From positions 1-12,867 of the forward strand of contig CAZBDV010000047.1 in the NCBI GenBank assembly GCA_964490765.1: a DNA stretch of 12,867 bases. The letters are read 5' to 3'. Numbering within the stretch: the first letter of the stretch is position 1; each line of letters opens with the position of its first letter. A model generated the notes under the pieces. That model saw only the letters and a program-made list of their open reading frames with translations. It had not been told where the DNA came from and did not search any database. Below, in pieces: positions 1-7,295 of this stretch. The stretch is from CAZBDV01 sp964490765 (GTDB lineage Bacteria > Cloacimonadota > Cloacimonadia > Cloacimonadales > JAJBBL01). A program made the translations under genes and the position numbers.

Positions 1-25
1 TTTCAGCGTCAATTTTTACTGCCAT
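1..25 (-). CDS. 5' end of an unidentified gene (eight codons)
   Basis: Reading leftwards, an ATG at 25-23 opens the frame MAVKIDAE and continues off the window edge. A near-perfect Shine-Dalgarno sequence, AAGGAGG at 38-32, lies at the right distance, so this is very probably a genuine gene start. It begins 42 bp after the tatD stop with no terminator between, so it is probably the last visible member of the ftsY-tatD transcription unit. Eight residues cannot identify a protein. Short 4Fe-4S ferredoxin-type proteins often begin in a similar way (M-A-V-K-hydrophobic-D-x-E before the first cysteine motif), but this is only a guess from memory of that family. Confidence 0.6.
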
Positions 26-30
26 AATAC

Positions 31-38
31 GCCTCCTT
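31..38 (-). promoter_or_regulatory. Strong Shine-Dalgarno for the left-edge gene
   Basis: The minus strand reads AAGGAGGC followed by five bases and ATG. This is one of the best ribosome binding sites in the window, and it is the main evidence that a gene starts at position 25. Confidence 0.75.
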
Positions 39-67
39 ATCTTTGTCTGATGTCACAAAACAGAACA

Positions 68-838
68 TCAGTTTTTGTTCAAGTTTTTTCTTAGAAAGAA
101 TTCAAATGAATTCCGAAAAACCGTCTCGGCTATTATGGCAGGGGGGACTCTTCGCAATTCGGATATCTTCTCGACAACATATCTTAAAGTTGAAGGATCG
201 TTACGTTTACCTCGCAGCGGTTGTGGTGCCAGGTAGGGACAGTCCGTCTCAATCATTATCCTCTCAGAAGGAATTGCCCTGATTATATCGTCCATCCTGC
301 TGTTTGGATATGTGACAGTTCCAGTAAAGGAAATATGCCAGCCCCGTTCACATATCTCTTCTGCCATGCTTAAATCTCCCGAATAACAGTGAAATACGAG
401 CTTCTCTGGTGTATGTTTTCTCAGGAGTTTCATTGAGTCTTCATCAGCTTCTCGATTATGTATAATCAGAGGGAGGTCGAGCTCTTTCGCAATGATGATT
501 TGTGCTTCGAATGCTTTTTGCTGAACCAGCCTCGGGCTGAGGTTACGATAGTAATCGAGTCCTACTTCGCCTAGAGCAACAACCTGTGAATGGGAGAGGA
601 GTTTTCTCAACTTCTCTTCATCGAATTTATCTGCTTCGTGTGGATGGTAACCGGCAGCGGCATAAAACTGCTCGTACCGTTCGGCGAGTTTGATGCTCGC
701 TCTGGAAGTTGACTCGTCTATACCGACATTTATAAAATATTCTACACCCTCGCGATGGCATCTGGTTATCACGCTCTCACGGTCTTTATCGAATTGCCGG
801 AAGTCCAGATGGCAATGTGTTTCGAAAAATTTCATCAT
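68..838 (-). CDS. tatD: TatD family metal-dependent hydrolase (putative DNase)
   Basis: The 256-residue product has the usual length and all hallmark motifs of the TatD amidohydrolase family, a TIM-barrel fold with two divalent metals. These are the N-terminal HCHLD (residues 8-12), YHPHEA, GEVGLDYYR with the bridging glutamate, LIIHNREAD, VFHCYSGD and the C-terminal ETDCPYLAP. Family members cleave DNA exonucleolytically and have been linked to repair of oxidised DNA and to DNA degradation. The cellular role of this paralogue (TatD, YcfH or YjjV type) cannot be settled from sequence alone. Two consecutive ATGs (838 and 835) share an AAGGATAAGGA purine stretch, so the exact start is uncertain by one codon. 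The gene lies 64 bp downstream of ftsY and is probably co-transcribed with it. Confidence 0.93.
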   Translation of the reverse strand: MMKFFETHCHLDFRQFDKDRESVITRCHREGVEYFINVGIDESTSRASIKLAERYEQFYAAAGYHPHEADKFDEEKLRKLLSHSQVVALGEVGLDYYRNLSPRLVQQKAFEAQIIIAKELDLPLIIHNREADEDSMKLLRKHTPEKLVFHCYSGDLSMAEEICERGWHISFTGTVTYPNSRMDDIIRAIPSERIMIETDCPYLAPQPLRGKRNDPSTLRYVVEKISELRRVPPAIIAETVFRNSFEFFLRKNLNKN

Positions 839-902
839 TCCTTATCCTTGCTTGTGTTAAGATTGTTGTCTTATTCTCTGATTCAATGAAAGTTTAATCT
901 CC

Positions 903-1859
903 TCAACTGAAGAGTGCCTCTACAAACTCCTCACTATCGAAATCGCGTAAATCCTCTATCTTTTCACCAATACCGATCAACTTCACCGGAACGTTCAGTT
1001 CGTGTTTTATGCCTATGACTATTCCACCTTTGGCCGTTCCATCGAGCTTGGTCAGAACCAATCCAGTTAATTGGGTCGCTTCATTGAAGAGTTTTGTCTG
1101 ATTGATAGCATTCTGCCCGGTTGAAGCATCGACTACCAGCAGGGTTTCATGAGGAGCTTCCGGTATGACCTTGCAGATCGTTCTCCTCATCTTGCTCAAT
1201 TCGTTCATCAGATTGACCTTGGTATGAAATCTCCCGGCGGTATCGATCAGGACGATATCGATCTTTCTGTGCTGGGCGGAGGTTAGTCCGTCGTAGATCA
1301 CTGCTGAGGGATCAGAACCGCTTTGCTGCTTGATCAGTATGGCTTCTGCCCGGTCAGCCCAGACAGCGAGCTGATCAATAGCGGCAGCACGAAAAGTATC
1401 GCCTGCAATCATCATTACCTTTTTGTCCAGTTCACGATAACGGCGGGCGAGTTTTCCTATCGTCGTGGTCTTGCCAACACCATTAACTCCGACAAACAGA
1501 ATAACCAGGGGTTGTGTTTTCCCGTCTGTTCCGATGCTTATCTCTCCGTTCATAAGGAGAGAATTGTCAGGAGATTCATTATAGTCCTTGTGTAACATCT
1601 CTATAATGATATTCTTGAGTGCTTCCAGAACCTCAGAACTGTCAGTTAGTTTGTCGACCCTGATCTTATCTCTCAGAGCATCGATAATATGAGTGGAGAC
1701 CGATACCCCTATATCAGACTGAATCAGTATCTCTTCCAACTCTTCCATCAACTCTTCGTCGATCTTCGTCCGGACATTTATCGCTTCAGCCAGTTTGGCT
1801 ACGAATCCGTTTCTCGTCCTGGCCAGTTTTAATCTCAGTCTCTCTATGATCGTCTTCAT
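903..1859 (-). CDS. ftsY: Signal recognition particle receptor FtsY
   Basis: This SRP-family GTPase docks SRP-ribosome-nascent-chain complexes at the inner membrane for SecYEG delivery. The 318-residue protein has the complete NG domain: a four-helix N domain (about 20-100), the P-loop GVNGVGKTTT (about 121-130), DTFRAAAIDQL, DTAGR (about 206), TKLDGTAKGG (about 268) and the closing GIGEKIEDLRDF segment. That last segment separates FtsY from Ffh together with the absence of a methionine-rich M domain. The long acidic A domain of Escherichia coli FtsY is missing. The protein begins directly with a basic amphipathic helix (MKTIIERLRLKLARTRNGF) that can serve as the lipid-binding element, as in other short FtsYs. 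The start is supported by GAGGA seven bases upstream. A perfect 30-bp palindrome lies in its leader. Confidence 0.97.
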   Translation of the reverse strand: MKTIIERLRLKLARTRNGFVAKLAEAINVRTKIDEELMEELEEILIQSDIGVSVSTHIIDALRDKIRVDKLTDSSEVLEALKNIIIEMLHKDYNESPDNSLLMNGEISIGTDGKTQPLVILFVGVNGVGKTTTIGKLARRYRELDKKVMMIAGDTFRAAAIDQLAVWADRAEAILIKQQSGSDPSAVIYDGLTSAQHRKIDIVLIDTAGRFHTKVNLMNELSKMRRTICKVIPEAPHETLLVVDASTGQNAINQTKLFNEATQLTGLVLTKLDGTAKGGIVIGIKHELNVPVKLIGIGEKIEDLRDFDSEEFVEALFS

Positions 1860-1881
1860 ACAATCTTCCTCTATAATGAAA

Positions 1882-1911
1882 ATGACGGATATAGGATCCT
1901 ATATCCGTCAT
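1882..1911. repeat. Perfect 30-bp palindrome in the ftsY leader
   Basis: The half-site ATGACGGATATAGGA is followed with no spacer by its exact reverse complement, with the dyad centre between 1896 and 1897. It lies 22 bp upstream of the ftsY start codon and about 100 bp downstream of rpsT. In minus-strand RNA it would form a hairpin of at least 13 pairs with a GATC loop, followed by UUUCAUU, a poor but possible terminator tail. It could be the rpsT terminator, a regulatory hairpin in the ftsY leader, or a DNA-level operator. The sequence does not decide between these. Confidence 0.85.
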
Positions 1912-1980
1912 CCGGTCTGTTCTGTTTATACTCTTTTGCGGTTATTCAAAACTCGTTCAGAAATTAATTCTATATCATGT

Positions 1981-1999
1981 CCGGGAAAGATTATCCCGG
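1981..1999. other. Small GC-rich hairpin downstream of rpsT
   Basis: CCGGGA and TCCCGG form a six-pair stem around a seven-base loop, 15 bp beyond the rpsT stop codon. The T-rich flank (TCTTTTAT) is on the plus-strand side, whereas rpsT and ftsY both run on the minus strand. As an intrinsic terminator it would therefore face the wrong way for rpsT. It may simply protect the rpsT 3' end. Confidence 0.4.
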
Positions 2000-2014
2000 T
2001 CTTTTATGCCCTGT

Positions 2015-2293
2015 TTACTGGTTCTCTGACGCAGAGGTTTCCTTCAGTTTATTGAGGTAATTAGAGATCCTCGATTTACGTCGTGAAGCGGTTCTTTTAT
2101 GTATCACTCCCTTTTTGGCAGCTTTGTCTAACTCAGAATAAACTCTGTTGATCAATTCGGTCTTCTCTTCGACCGGTATGTCGCTCTCCATCTTCCTAGA
2201 CAGGGTCTTGATCGTTTTCTTGACATAATTATTACGTGCCTGTCGCTTCGCATCCTGACGTAACCTCTTTGCACATTGTTTGGTATTCGGCAT
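2015..2293 (-). CDS. rpsT: 30S ribosomal protein S20
   Basis: This 92-residue, strongly basic, helical protein matches bS20, a primary 16S rRNA-binding protein of the small subunit. It has the typical N-terminal MPNTKQCAKRLRQDAKR, the central KTIKTLSRK, and the C-terminal signature KAAKKGVIHKRTASRRKSRISNYLNKL. The length is standard. The start at 2293 is preceded by GGAGGA and, further upstream, by a consensus TTGACA box. It is transcribed divergently from cmk. ftsY follows 155 bp downstream on the same strand, separated by two hairpins, so S20 may be made mostly from a monocistronic message. Confidence 0.97.
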   Translation of the reverse strand: MPNTKQCAKRLRQDAKRQARNNYVKKTIKTLSRKMESDIPVEEKTELINRVYSELDKAAKKGVIHKRTASRRKSRISNYLNKLKETSASENQ

Positions 2294-2320
2294 TCTTCCT
2301 CCGACACTTTTATTTTTTTG

Positions 2321-2352
2321 ACTATAAACTAGTTACCCCCTTTTTTTGTCAA
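2321..2352 (-). promoter_or_regulatory. Candidate sigma-70 promoter of rpsT
   Basis: The minus strand carries a perfect -35 box TTGACA (2352-2347). The best -10 matches are TATAGT (2326-2321, spacer 20, longer than usual) or TTTATA (2328-2323, spacer 18, weaker). It lies 30 to 60 bp upstream of the rpsT start, a suitable distance for a ribosomal protein gene. The -35 box is convincing; the -10 assignment is not certain. Confidence 0.55.
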
Positions 2353-2462
2353 TCCTTTTGTTGTAATTCGACCTATTTCCCCCAACCTTTCTCAATTATT
2401 CTTAACAGGCTGTGAAACGAATGGGCCAGTAAATTGCCTGCTAACTGCTGCAGAGATAGAAA

Positions 2463-2491
2463 TTTATTGACTACTTGGCTCTACTTAAAAT
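2463..2491 (+). promoter_or_regulatory. Weak candidate promoter for the cmk cluster
   Basis: TAAAAT (2486-2491) matches five of six -10 positions. With a 17-base spacer the -35 would be TTTATT, a poor match. TTGACT (2467-2472) is a better -35 but sits only 13 bases away. The cluster must start from this divergent 231-bp spacer, so a promoter is expected here, but its position is tentative. No other structure is evident in the spacer. Confidence 0.25.
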
Positions 2492-2524
2492 GCTGAAAAA
2501 CAATATTATTTGGATCTGGGTGAT

Positions 2525-3190
2525 ATGAAGAGAGATTATATTATTGCTATCGACGGACCGGCTGCTTCCGGAAAGAGTACAACTGCAAAGCAACTTGCCA
2601 TACTGCTGGGTTATACCTACATCGATACGGGTGCAATGTATCGGGCTGTGGCTCTGAAGCTAATAAGAGAGTCTGTAGATTGGAAGAATCCGGAAGAACT
2701 GGAGAAGATATTGAAAATGATCGAAATCGAGTTCAAACGGCTGAACGGCGAGCAGCATATCTTTCTCGACGGAGAGGATGTCTCTTCACGTATCCGGGAA
2801 CAGGACATAACAAGGCTCTCTTCCGAGATAGCGGTAATCAAATCGGTGAGAGAGAGAATGGTCGAAATGCAGCGTGTAATGGGACGTGGTGGCGGAATAG
2901 TAATGGATGGGCGTGATATCGGAACGGTTGTATTTCCTGATGCCGATTTTAAGTTCTTTCTGATCGCTGAAATGAAGACAAGAGCTCTGCGTCGCTGGAG
3001 AGAGATTAATAATGATAATATAACTATAGAAGAGATAGAGAAAGACCTGATCTGGCGAGATCATAATGACAGTACGAGAGAGATAGCACCGCTGCGCAAA
3101 GCTGAAGACGCTCTGGAGGTTGATACTACAGAGATGACGATCAAGGATCAGGTTAGGCATATACTAAACATAATAAGAGAACGAGCATGA
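2525..3190 (+). CDS. cmk: Cytidylate kinase
   Basis: The enzyme phosphorylates CMP and dCMP with ATP, recycling CMP from RNA and lipid turnover. The 221-residue protein contains the P-loop GPAASGKST, the nucleotide-binding DTGAMYRAVAL, the CMP-binding GRDIGTVVFPDADFKFFL, the lid RALRRWRE, and RDHNDSTREIAPLRKAEDA near the C-terminus. This is full-length bacterial Cmk. A TTG at 2510 would add five residues but has no ribosome binding site. ATG at 2525 gives the family-typical N-terminus MKRDYIIAIDGPAASGKS and has a modest GGGTGA just upstream, so I prefer it. The stop codon overlaps the plsC start as ATGA, which suggests translational coupling. The cmk next to rpsA arrangement is widespread in bacteria. 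Confidence 0.96.
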   Translation: MKRDYIIAIDGPAASGKSTTAKQLAILLGYTYIDTGAMYRAVALKLIRESVDWKNPEELEKILKMIEIEFKRLNGEQHIFLDGEDVSSRIREQDITRLSSEIAVIKSVRERMVEMQRVMGRGGGIVMDGRDIGTVVFPDADFKFFLIAEMKTRALRRWREINNDNITIEEIEKDLIWRDHNDSTREIAPLRKAEDALEVDTTEMTIKDQVRHILNIIRERA

Positions 3191-3792
3191 GAGTTAAGTA
3201 CCGAATTGCAACCCTCATAATCAGATTCTTTATGAAGATAGTCGGCAACTATACTGTTATCGAAAGAGAGCGACTCTCTGATTGGAAGAACTGTATCATA
3301 GCTGCCAATCATATCTCATATTTCGACCCTCCCCTTATTGGTTCTATCCTGCCGGAAGAGATACATTTTCTGGCAAAATCTGAACTATTTAAGATACCTC
3401 TGTTTGGTTGGCTCATAGGGGTTTTCAATGCCATACCGGTGCAGAGAGGAGTTCTGGATCGTAATACTCTCGAACAGATGAAGGGCATATTGTCAGAAAG
3501 CGGTTCGATCCTTATCTTTCCCGAGGGGAGCAGAAAATCACATACTGCTAAACCGGGGATAGGAATCCTCGTTCACGAATTAAAGATTCCCGTGTTACCG
3601 ATCTATATAGAAAACACCAATAAACTCTTTGCCTGTCTACTACGGAGAAAACGCGTGAAAATTTATATAGGGGATCTGATCGAACCCAAGGTTTATGCAT
3701 CTCTTCCGGCAGAGAAGAGAACTTATCGCCATATTGCTGATAATATATTAGAGACAATCAAGAGGTTACCCGATGAGAATCAGATTAGCTAA
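3187..3792 (+). CDS. plsC: 1-acyl-sn-glycerol-3-phosphate acyltransferase
   Basis: This membrane-associated acyltransferase adds the second acyl chain to lysophosphatidic acid, giving phosphatidic acid for phospholipid synthesis. In its 201 residues the catalytic NHxxxxD motif is seen as NHISYFDPP (H42, D47). Next comes the acceptor-binding segment FLAKSELFKIPLFGWLIG with the following PVQRG, and then FPEGSRK (111-117), the third family motif. The length and single-domain layout fit a short bacterial PlsC. The start overlaps the cmk stop by four bases, and the 3' end overlaps ispH by 20 bases, placing it firmly inside the operon. The exact acyl-acceptor specificity (PlsC or a related LPLAT member) is inferred from the family. 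Confidence 0.92.
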   Translation: MRVKYRIATLIIRFFMKIVGNYTVIERERLSDWKNCIIAANHISYFDPPLIGSILPEEIHFLAKSELFKIPLFGWLIGVFNAIPVQRGVLDRNTLEQMKGILSESGSILIFPEGSRKSHTAKPGIGILVHELKIPVLPIYIENTNKLFACLLRRKRVKIYIGDLIEPKVYASLPAEKRTYRHIADNILETIKRLPDENQIS

Positions 3793-4657
3793 GAATTCCG
3801 GTTTCTGTTTTGGTGTAAAGCGAGCCATAAACATGGCCGAAGATGCTTCTGCTAGATACCCGGAAACCGTTACTTTAGGTCCGATTATACACAACCCCCA
3901 GATGGTTCAACGCCTGAAAGATAAGGGTATAATTCCGATCGAATCAATTGAAAACATAGGCAACAAACCGGTCATTATCCGTTCGCACGGTATTACAAGA
4001 GAGCTAAAAGAAGAACTCCAGGATCTTAAACTCCCTATTATTGATGCGACCTGCCCCTACGTAGCAAGCAGTCAACAATATGTAACGCAGTTGAGCAAAG
4101 AGGATTTCCCTGTAGTTATCGTCGGGAACAGGGATCATCCGGAAGTAATAGCTTTAAGGTCTTATGTCGAAGGTGAATCCTATATCATCTCCAGCCCGGC
4201 AGAAATTCCCCCAAAACGATTCATCCGCCTGGCGGTAATCAGTCAGACTACACAAAGTATCGAGAATCTGCAGGAGATTGTTACCGCACTCATACCCTGT
4301 ACGAAAGAACTCAGGATAATAAATACCATCTGTTCGGCAACGAGTGTCAGGCAGGAATCTTCCTACCAACTTGCCAGAGAGAGTGACCTGATGATTGTAA
4401 TCGGAGGTAAGAATAGTTCAAACACCAGGATGTTGTTTAAAATTTGTCAGAGTATAGTAGAAACCTATCTGATAGAGACTTCCGAGGAATTCAATTGTGC
4501 CTGGTTAGAAAAAAAAATAAACATCGGCTTGACAGCTGGAGCATCTACACCAGATTGGATAATTGTCGAAGTATATAACAAAATTTTGAAATGTCTGGGG
4601 AACGGTCAGCAATCGATTAGCAGTGTAGAAGAGATTCCCGGGAATAAGGAGGAATGA
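3773..4657 (+). CDS. ispH: 4-hydroxy-3-methylbut-2-enyl diphosphate reductase
   Basis: This is the last enzyme of the MEP isoprenoid pathway. It reduces HMBPP to isopentenyl and dimethylallyl diphosphate with a 4Fe-4S cluster. The 294-residue protein keeps the three cluster cysteines: C12 in GFCFGVKRAI, C94 in DATCPYV and C187 in NTICSATSVRQ. It also has the substrate histidines (H40 in GPIIHNP, RSHG, and the H of GNRDHPEVI), SQTTQS and the C-terminal AGASTPDWIIVEV. The start lies inside the last codons of plsC, with GAGG seven bases upstream. The stop TGA directly abuts the rpsA ATG. Its presence implies a MEP-pathway organism. Confidence 0.96.
   Translation: MRIRLAKNSGFCFGVKRAINMAEDASARYPETVTLGPIIHNPQMVQRLKDKGIIPIESIENIGNKPVIIRSHGITRELKEELQDLKLPIIDATCPYVASSQQYVTQLSKEDFPVVIVGNRDHPEVIALRSYVEGESYIISSPAEIPPKRFIRLAVISQTTQSIENLQEIVTALIPCTKELRIINTICSATSVRQESSYQLARESDLMIVIGGKNSSNTRMLFKICQSIVETYLIETSEEFNCAWLEKKINIGLTAGASTPDWIIVEVYNKILKCLGNGQQSISSVEEIPGNKEE
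4646..4653 (+). promoter_or_regulatory. Shine-Dalgarno of rpsA inside ispH
   Basis: AAGGAGGA is embedded in the last codons of ispH, and the ATG at 4658 follows at standard spacing. It fixes the rpsA start. An ATG at 4654 in another frame stops after five codons and can be ignored. Confidence 0.8.
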
Positions 4658-7174
4658 ATGCATTTCAATAATCAAACCGAAGAGAAGAAAGATAATCACG
4701 AATTAGAGAATGAAGAAGTGGTTGTCGAAAAGATCGAAAAAGAAACCGAAGATTTAAACGATCAAAAGCAGGACTCTATCCCTACCGAAGGGAAGAGGCA
4801 GAGTGATGAGGAAGAACAGCCTCTTCCAGAAGAAGAGACTGAGAAAGAAGAACAGACTATCGAATCTTCTGAAGAGGAGAGTTTTGATAGTTCAGAGTTA
4901 ACAGGTGATCAGAAACCCGCAGAGACAGAGAGCGAAGAGCAGGAAGAGAGTGTGAAGTCGAAAGAAGACGAACACACAGAGATGGAAGGGGTTTCAGAAG
5001 GGAAAGAAAAGAGTATCGAAGCAGAATCCGAAGAGAAACAGCTAGTGCAGGATGATGATTCCGAGCAGGAACCTGAATCTTCGGAAAAGAGTGAACCGGT
5101 TGATATCATAGAGAGATCAACAATAAAAGAAAAAGAAGAAGAAGCCAACGAGCCTAAAACACCTGAAGAGGCTGCCCTGGAAAAAGAGATGGCTCAATAT
5201 GAAGAGACATTTCGTGATTATAAACCGGGAGAGATTATTGAAGGGACAATCGTCGGCTTTAATGATAAAGAAGTCTTAGTTGATATCAGTTACAAATCTG
5301 AAGGCTCTATTCCAATAAGCGATTTCAGCAGTACTGAAGATATCAAAATTAACTCCAAAATCAAGGTCTATATCAATAAAGTAGAGAACAGTGAAGGAAA
5401 AGTATCCCTCTCGAAGAAGATAGCAGATTTTCATCTTGCACTGGGCGATCTCAAAGAGATCTATAAGCAGAACGAAACGGTCGAAGGTGTTATCAGACAA
5501 CGGGTAAAGGGTGGTATGATTGCCGAAGTAAAAGGCTTGAATGCCTTTCTACCTGGTTCACAGATCTCGATCAAGCCTATACCGAATCTCGACCAGTTCA
5601 TCGGGAAAGAGGTAAAGTTCAAGATAATCAATATCGATGAGAGCAAAAAGAATATCATAGTCTCACGCAAGAAGGTTCTGGAAGTAGAACAATCAGAGAA
5701 GATTAAGAAATTACGCGAAAAGATCGAGGTCGGAGCTGAGCTTGACGGTGAAGTCAAGAATATCACTGATTACGGTGCCTTTATAGACCTCGGTGGAATT
5801 GACGGTCTGCTCCATATAACTGACATGTCCTGGGGACATATAAACCATCCTTCCGAGATGCTCAATATTGGGGACAAGCTGAAGGTAAAGGTAATTGCCT
5901 ACGATGAAGAAGAATCAAGAGTATCATTAGGCCTGAAACAACTGGTACCACACCCCTGGGAAAACGTTGAGATCAAATATGAAGAAGGAACCAAGATCAC
6001 TGGCAAGGTGGTCAATATCACCCCATACGGAGCTTTTGTCGAATTGGAACCGGGAGTTGAGGGGCTCGTTCATATCTCTGAGATGTCATGGACAAAGAAG
6101 ATTACTAATCCCCGACATATTCTCAATGTAGGTGATACGATCGATGCGATCGTCCTCTCTGTTTCCAGAGATGAACAGAAGATATCACTCGGAATGAAAC
6201 AGATGGAACCAAATCCCTGGCTTGTAATCGACGAGAGATACCCGGCAGGGACAGTAATCAAGGGTAAGGTGAAGAGTCTGACCTCCTTCGGAGCTTTTGT
6301 AGAGATCGAAGAGGATATCGATGGTTTAATCCATATCTCTGATATATCTTGGACCAAGCGTATCTATCATCCCAAAGAAGTACTGAAAAAAGGGCAAGAA
6401 GTAGAAGCAATCGTTCTCTCAGTGGACAAACATTTACACAGAATTGCTCTCGGTATGAAACAGCTTACTGACGATCCGTGGGAAGAATTGGATCAAAAGC
6501 TACCGATAAATACAGAAGTAACCGGTATCATCACAAAGATTATTCCCAAAGGTGTTCTTGTAGAGATCGATGTAGATGGCGATCCGATTGAAGGATTTGT
6601 TCCCATATCACATCTGGCTATACCACGGCTGGACAGGCCAGAGACAGCCTTTAACATCGGTGACGAGATTCCGATGAAAGTCATCGAACTCGATATGGAA
6701 AACAGGCGACTGATCCTCAGTATCAAAGCTTTCTTCTTCTCCAAAGAGCGAGAAGCCTTACAGGAATTCCTGAAGAAGCACGAGCCAGAAATGCGTATGC
6801 AGGCGAAGAAAGCTGAAAAGCGAGAAGAGAACGAACAGGAAACCGAAAAGGCGATCGTTGATGAAGGTGAAGATTCTGAAGATGCTAAAGTAGAAGTAGA
6901 GGATAAAGAAGAGACTTCGGTCGAACAGGAAGAAAAGGTGGAACTGGAAGAGACACACTCAGAAAACGAGGAAGAAGAAAAAGAGCCAGCAACTGAGACC
7001 GAAAAGACAGAGCCAGCAGAAGAACCGGTTAAAGAGGAACTTGCTGCCGAATCAACTGAAGATAATGAAGTTCCGATCGAAGAGCCGGAATCAGAAAAGA
7101 AGGAAATTGTCGAGGAACCTGATACTGCTCAGCAAGAAGAAATCGAAGAACCAGAAGAGAAGGAGAAGAACTAA
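4658..7174 (+). CDS. rpsA: 30S ribosomal protein S1 with long acidic extensions
   Basis: S1 binds mRNA at the ribosome platform and promotes initiation. Six S1 (OB-fold) repeats can be counted, at roughly residues 188-262, 270-345, 357-432, 443-519, 530-606 and 616-695. Repeats 3-5 show the classical pattern GxVxxxxxYGAFVxL...GLxHISxMSW followed by LGMKQ. The 838-residue chain is far longer than the usual 400-600. The excess is an N-terminal tail of about 180 residues and a C-terminal tail of about 120, both rich in Glu, Lys and Ser and predicted to be disordered. The reading frame is open across both tails, so they belong to the protein. An internal ATG at 5189 (residue 178) could in principle give a standard-sized form, but it lacks a good ribosome binding site. 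This is the last gene of the cmk cluster, followed by a strong terminator. Confidence 0.95.
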   Translation: MHFNNQTEEKKDNHELENEEVVVEKIEKETEDLNDQKQDSIPTEGKRQSDEEEQPLPEEETEKEEQTIESSEEESFDSSELTGDQKPAETESEEQEESVKSKEDEHTEMEGVSEGKEKSIEAESEEKQLVQDDDSEQEPESSEKSEPVDIIERSTIKEKEEEANEPKTPEEAALEKEMAQYEETFRDYKPGEIIEGTIVGFNDKEVLVDISYKSEGSIPISDFSSTEDIKINSKIKVYINKVENSEGKVSLSKKIADFHLALGDLKEIYKQNETVEGVIRQRVKGGMIAEVKGLNAFLPGSQISIKPIPNLDQFIGKEVKFKIINIDESKKNIIVSRKKVLEVEQSEKIKKLREKIEVGAELDGEVKNITDYGAFIDLGGIDGLLHITDMSWGHINHPSEMLNIGDKLKVKVIAYDEEESRVSLGLKQLVPHPWENVEIKYEEGTKITGKVVNITPYGAFVELEPGVEGLVHISEMSWTKKITNPRHILNVGDTIDAIVLSVSRDEQKISLGMKQMEPNPWLVIDERYPAGTVIKGKVKSLTSFGAFVEIEEDIDGLIHISDISWTKRIYHPKEVLKKGQEVEAIVLSVDKHLHRIALGMKQLTDDPWEELDQKLPINTEVTGIITKIIPKGVLVEIDVDGDPIEGFVPISHLAIPRLDRPETAFNIGDEIPMKVIELDMENRRLILSIKAFFFSKEREALQEFLKKHEPEMRMQAKKAEKREENEQETEKAIVDEGEDSEDAKVEVEDKEETSVEQEEKVELEETHSENEEEEKEPATETEKTEPAEEPVKEELAAESTEDNEVPIEEPESEKKEIVEEPDTAQQEEIEEPEEKEKN

Positions 7175-7246
7175 ACGAGTCTCAGCTGGTTAGATAGAAT
7201 GATAATCAGTGGAATGGGTCTCTATAAGATATAAGTAATAATAAAC

Positions 7247-7280
7247 AAAACAGACGGTACCATTTGGTACCGTCTGTTTT
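7247..7280 (+). terminator. Intrinsic terminator after rpsA
   Basis: The arm AAAACAGACGGTACCA (7247-7262) and its exact complement (7265-7280) form a 16-pair stem, with a practical loop of ATTT. The 3' end runs into TTTTATATT. The A-tract on the 5' side makes it potentially bidirectional. It lies 72 bp after the rpsA stop and only 15 bp before the aroK ATG. Confidence 0.92.
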
Positions 7281-7285
7281 ATATT

Positions 7286-7290
7286 GAGGG
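7286..7290 (+). promoter_or_regulatory. Ribosome binding site that fixes the aroK start
   Basis: GAGGG is five bases before ATG 7296. It overlaps the TTG at 7284 that would otherwise extend the frame by four codons, so ATG is the likely start. Confidence 0.7.
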
Positions 7291-7295
7291 TTACA

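Noticed and set aside
2510..2524. TTG start giving five extra codons for cmk
   Set aside because: No ribosome binding site precedes it, and the ATG at 2525 gives the family-typical N-terminus.
2294..2524. Divergent spacer considered for a small RNA or riboswitch
   Set aside because: No stable stem with a U-tract or recognisable aptamer pattern was found; only promoter-like elements are visible.
2786..3160. A 124-codon minus-strand frame
   Set aside because: It lies entirely opposite cmk, whose motifs are complete, and its translation has no recognisable domain and irregular composition.
4909..5148. Minus-strand Ser/Phe-rich frame
   Set aside because: It is the complement of the Glu-rich S1 tail; GAA/GAG codons read as TTC/CTC on the other strand.
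7284..7295. TTG start giving four extra codons for aroK
   Set aside because: It overlaps the GAGGG ribosome binding site of the ATG at 7296.
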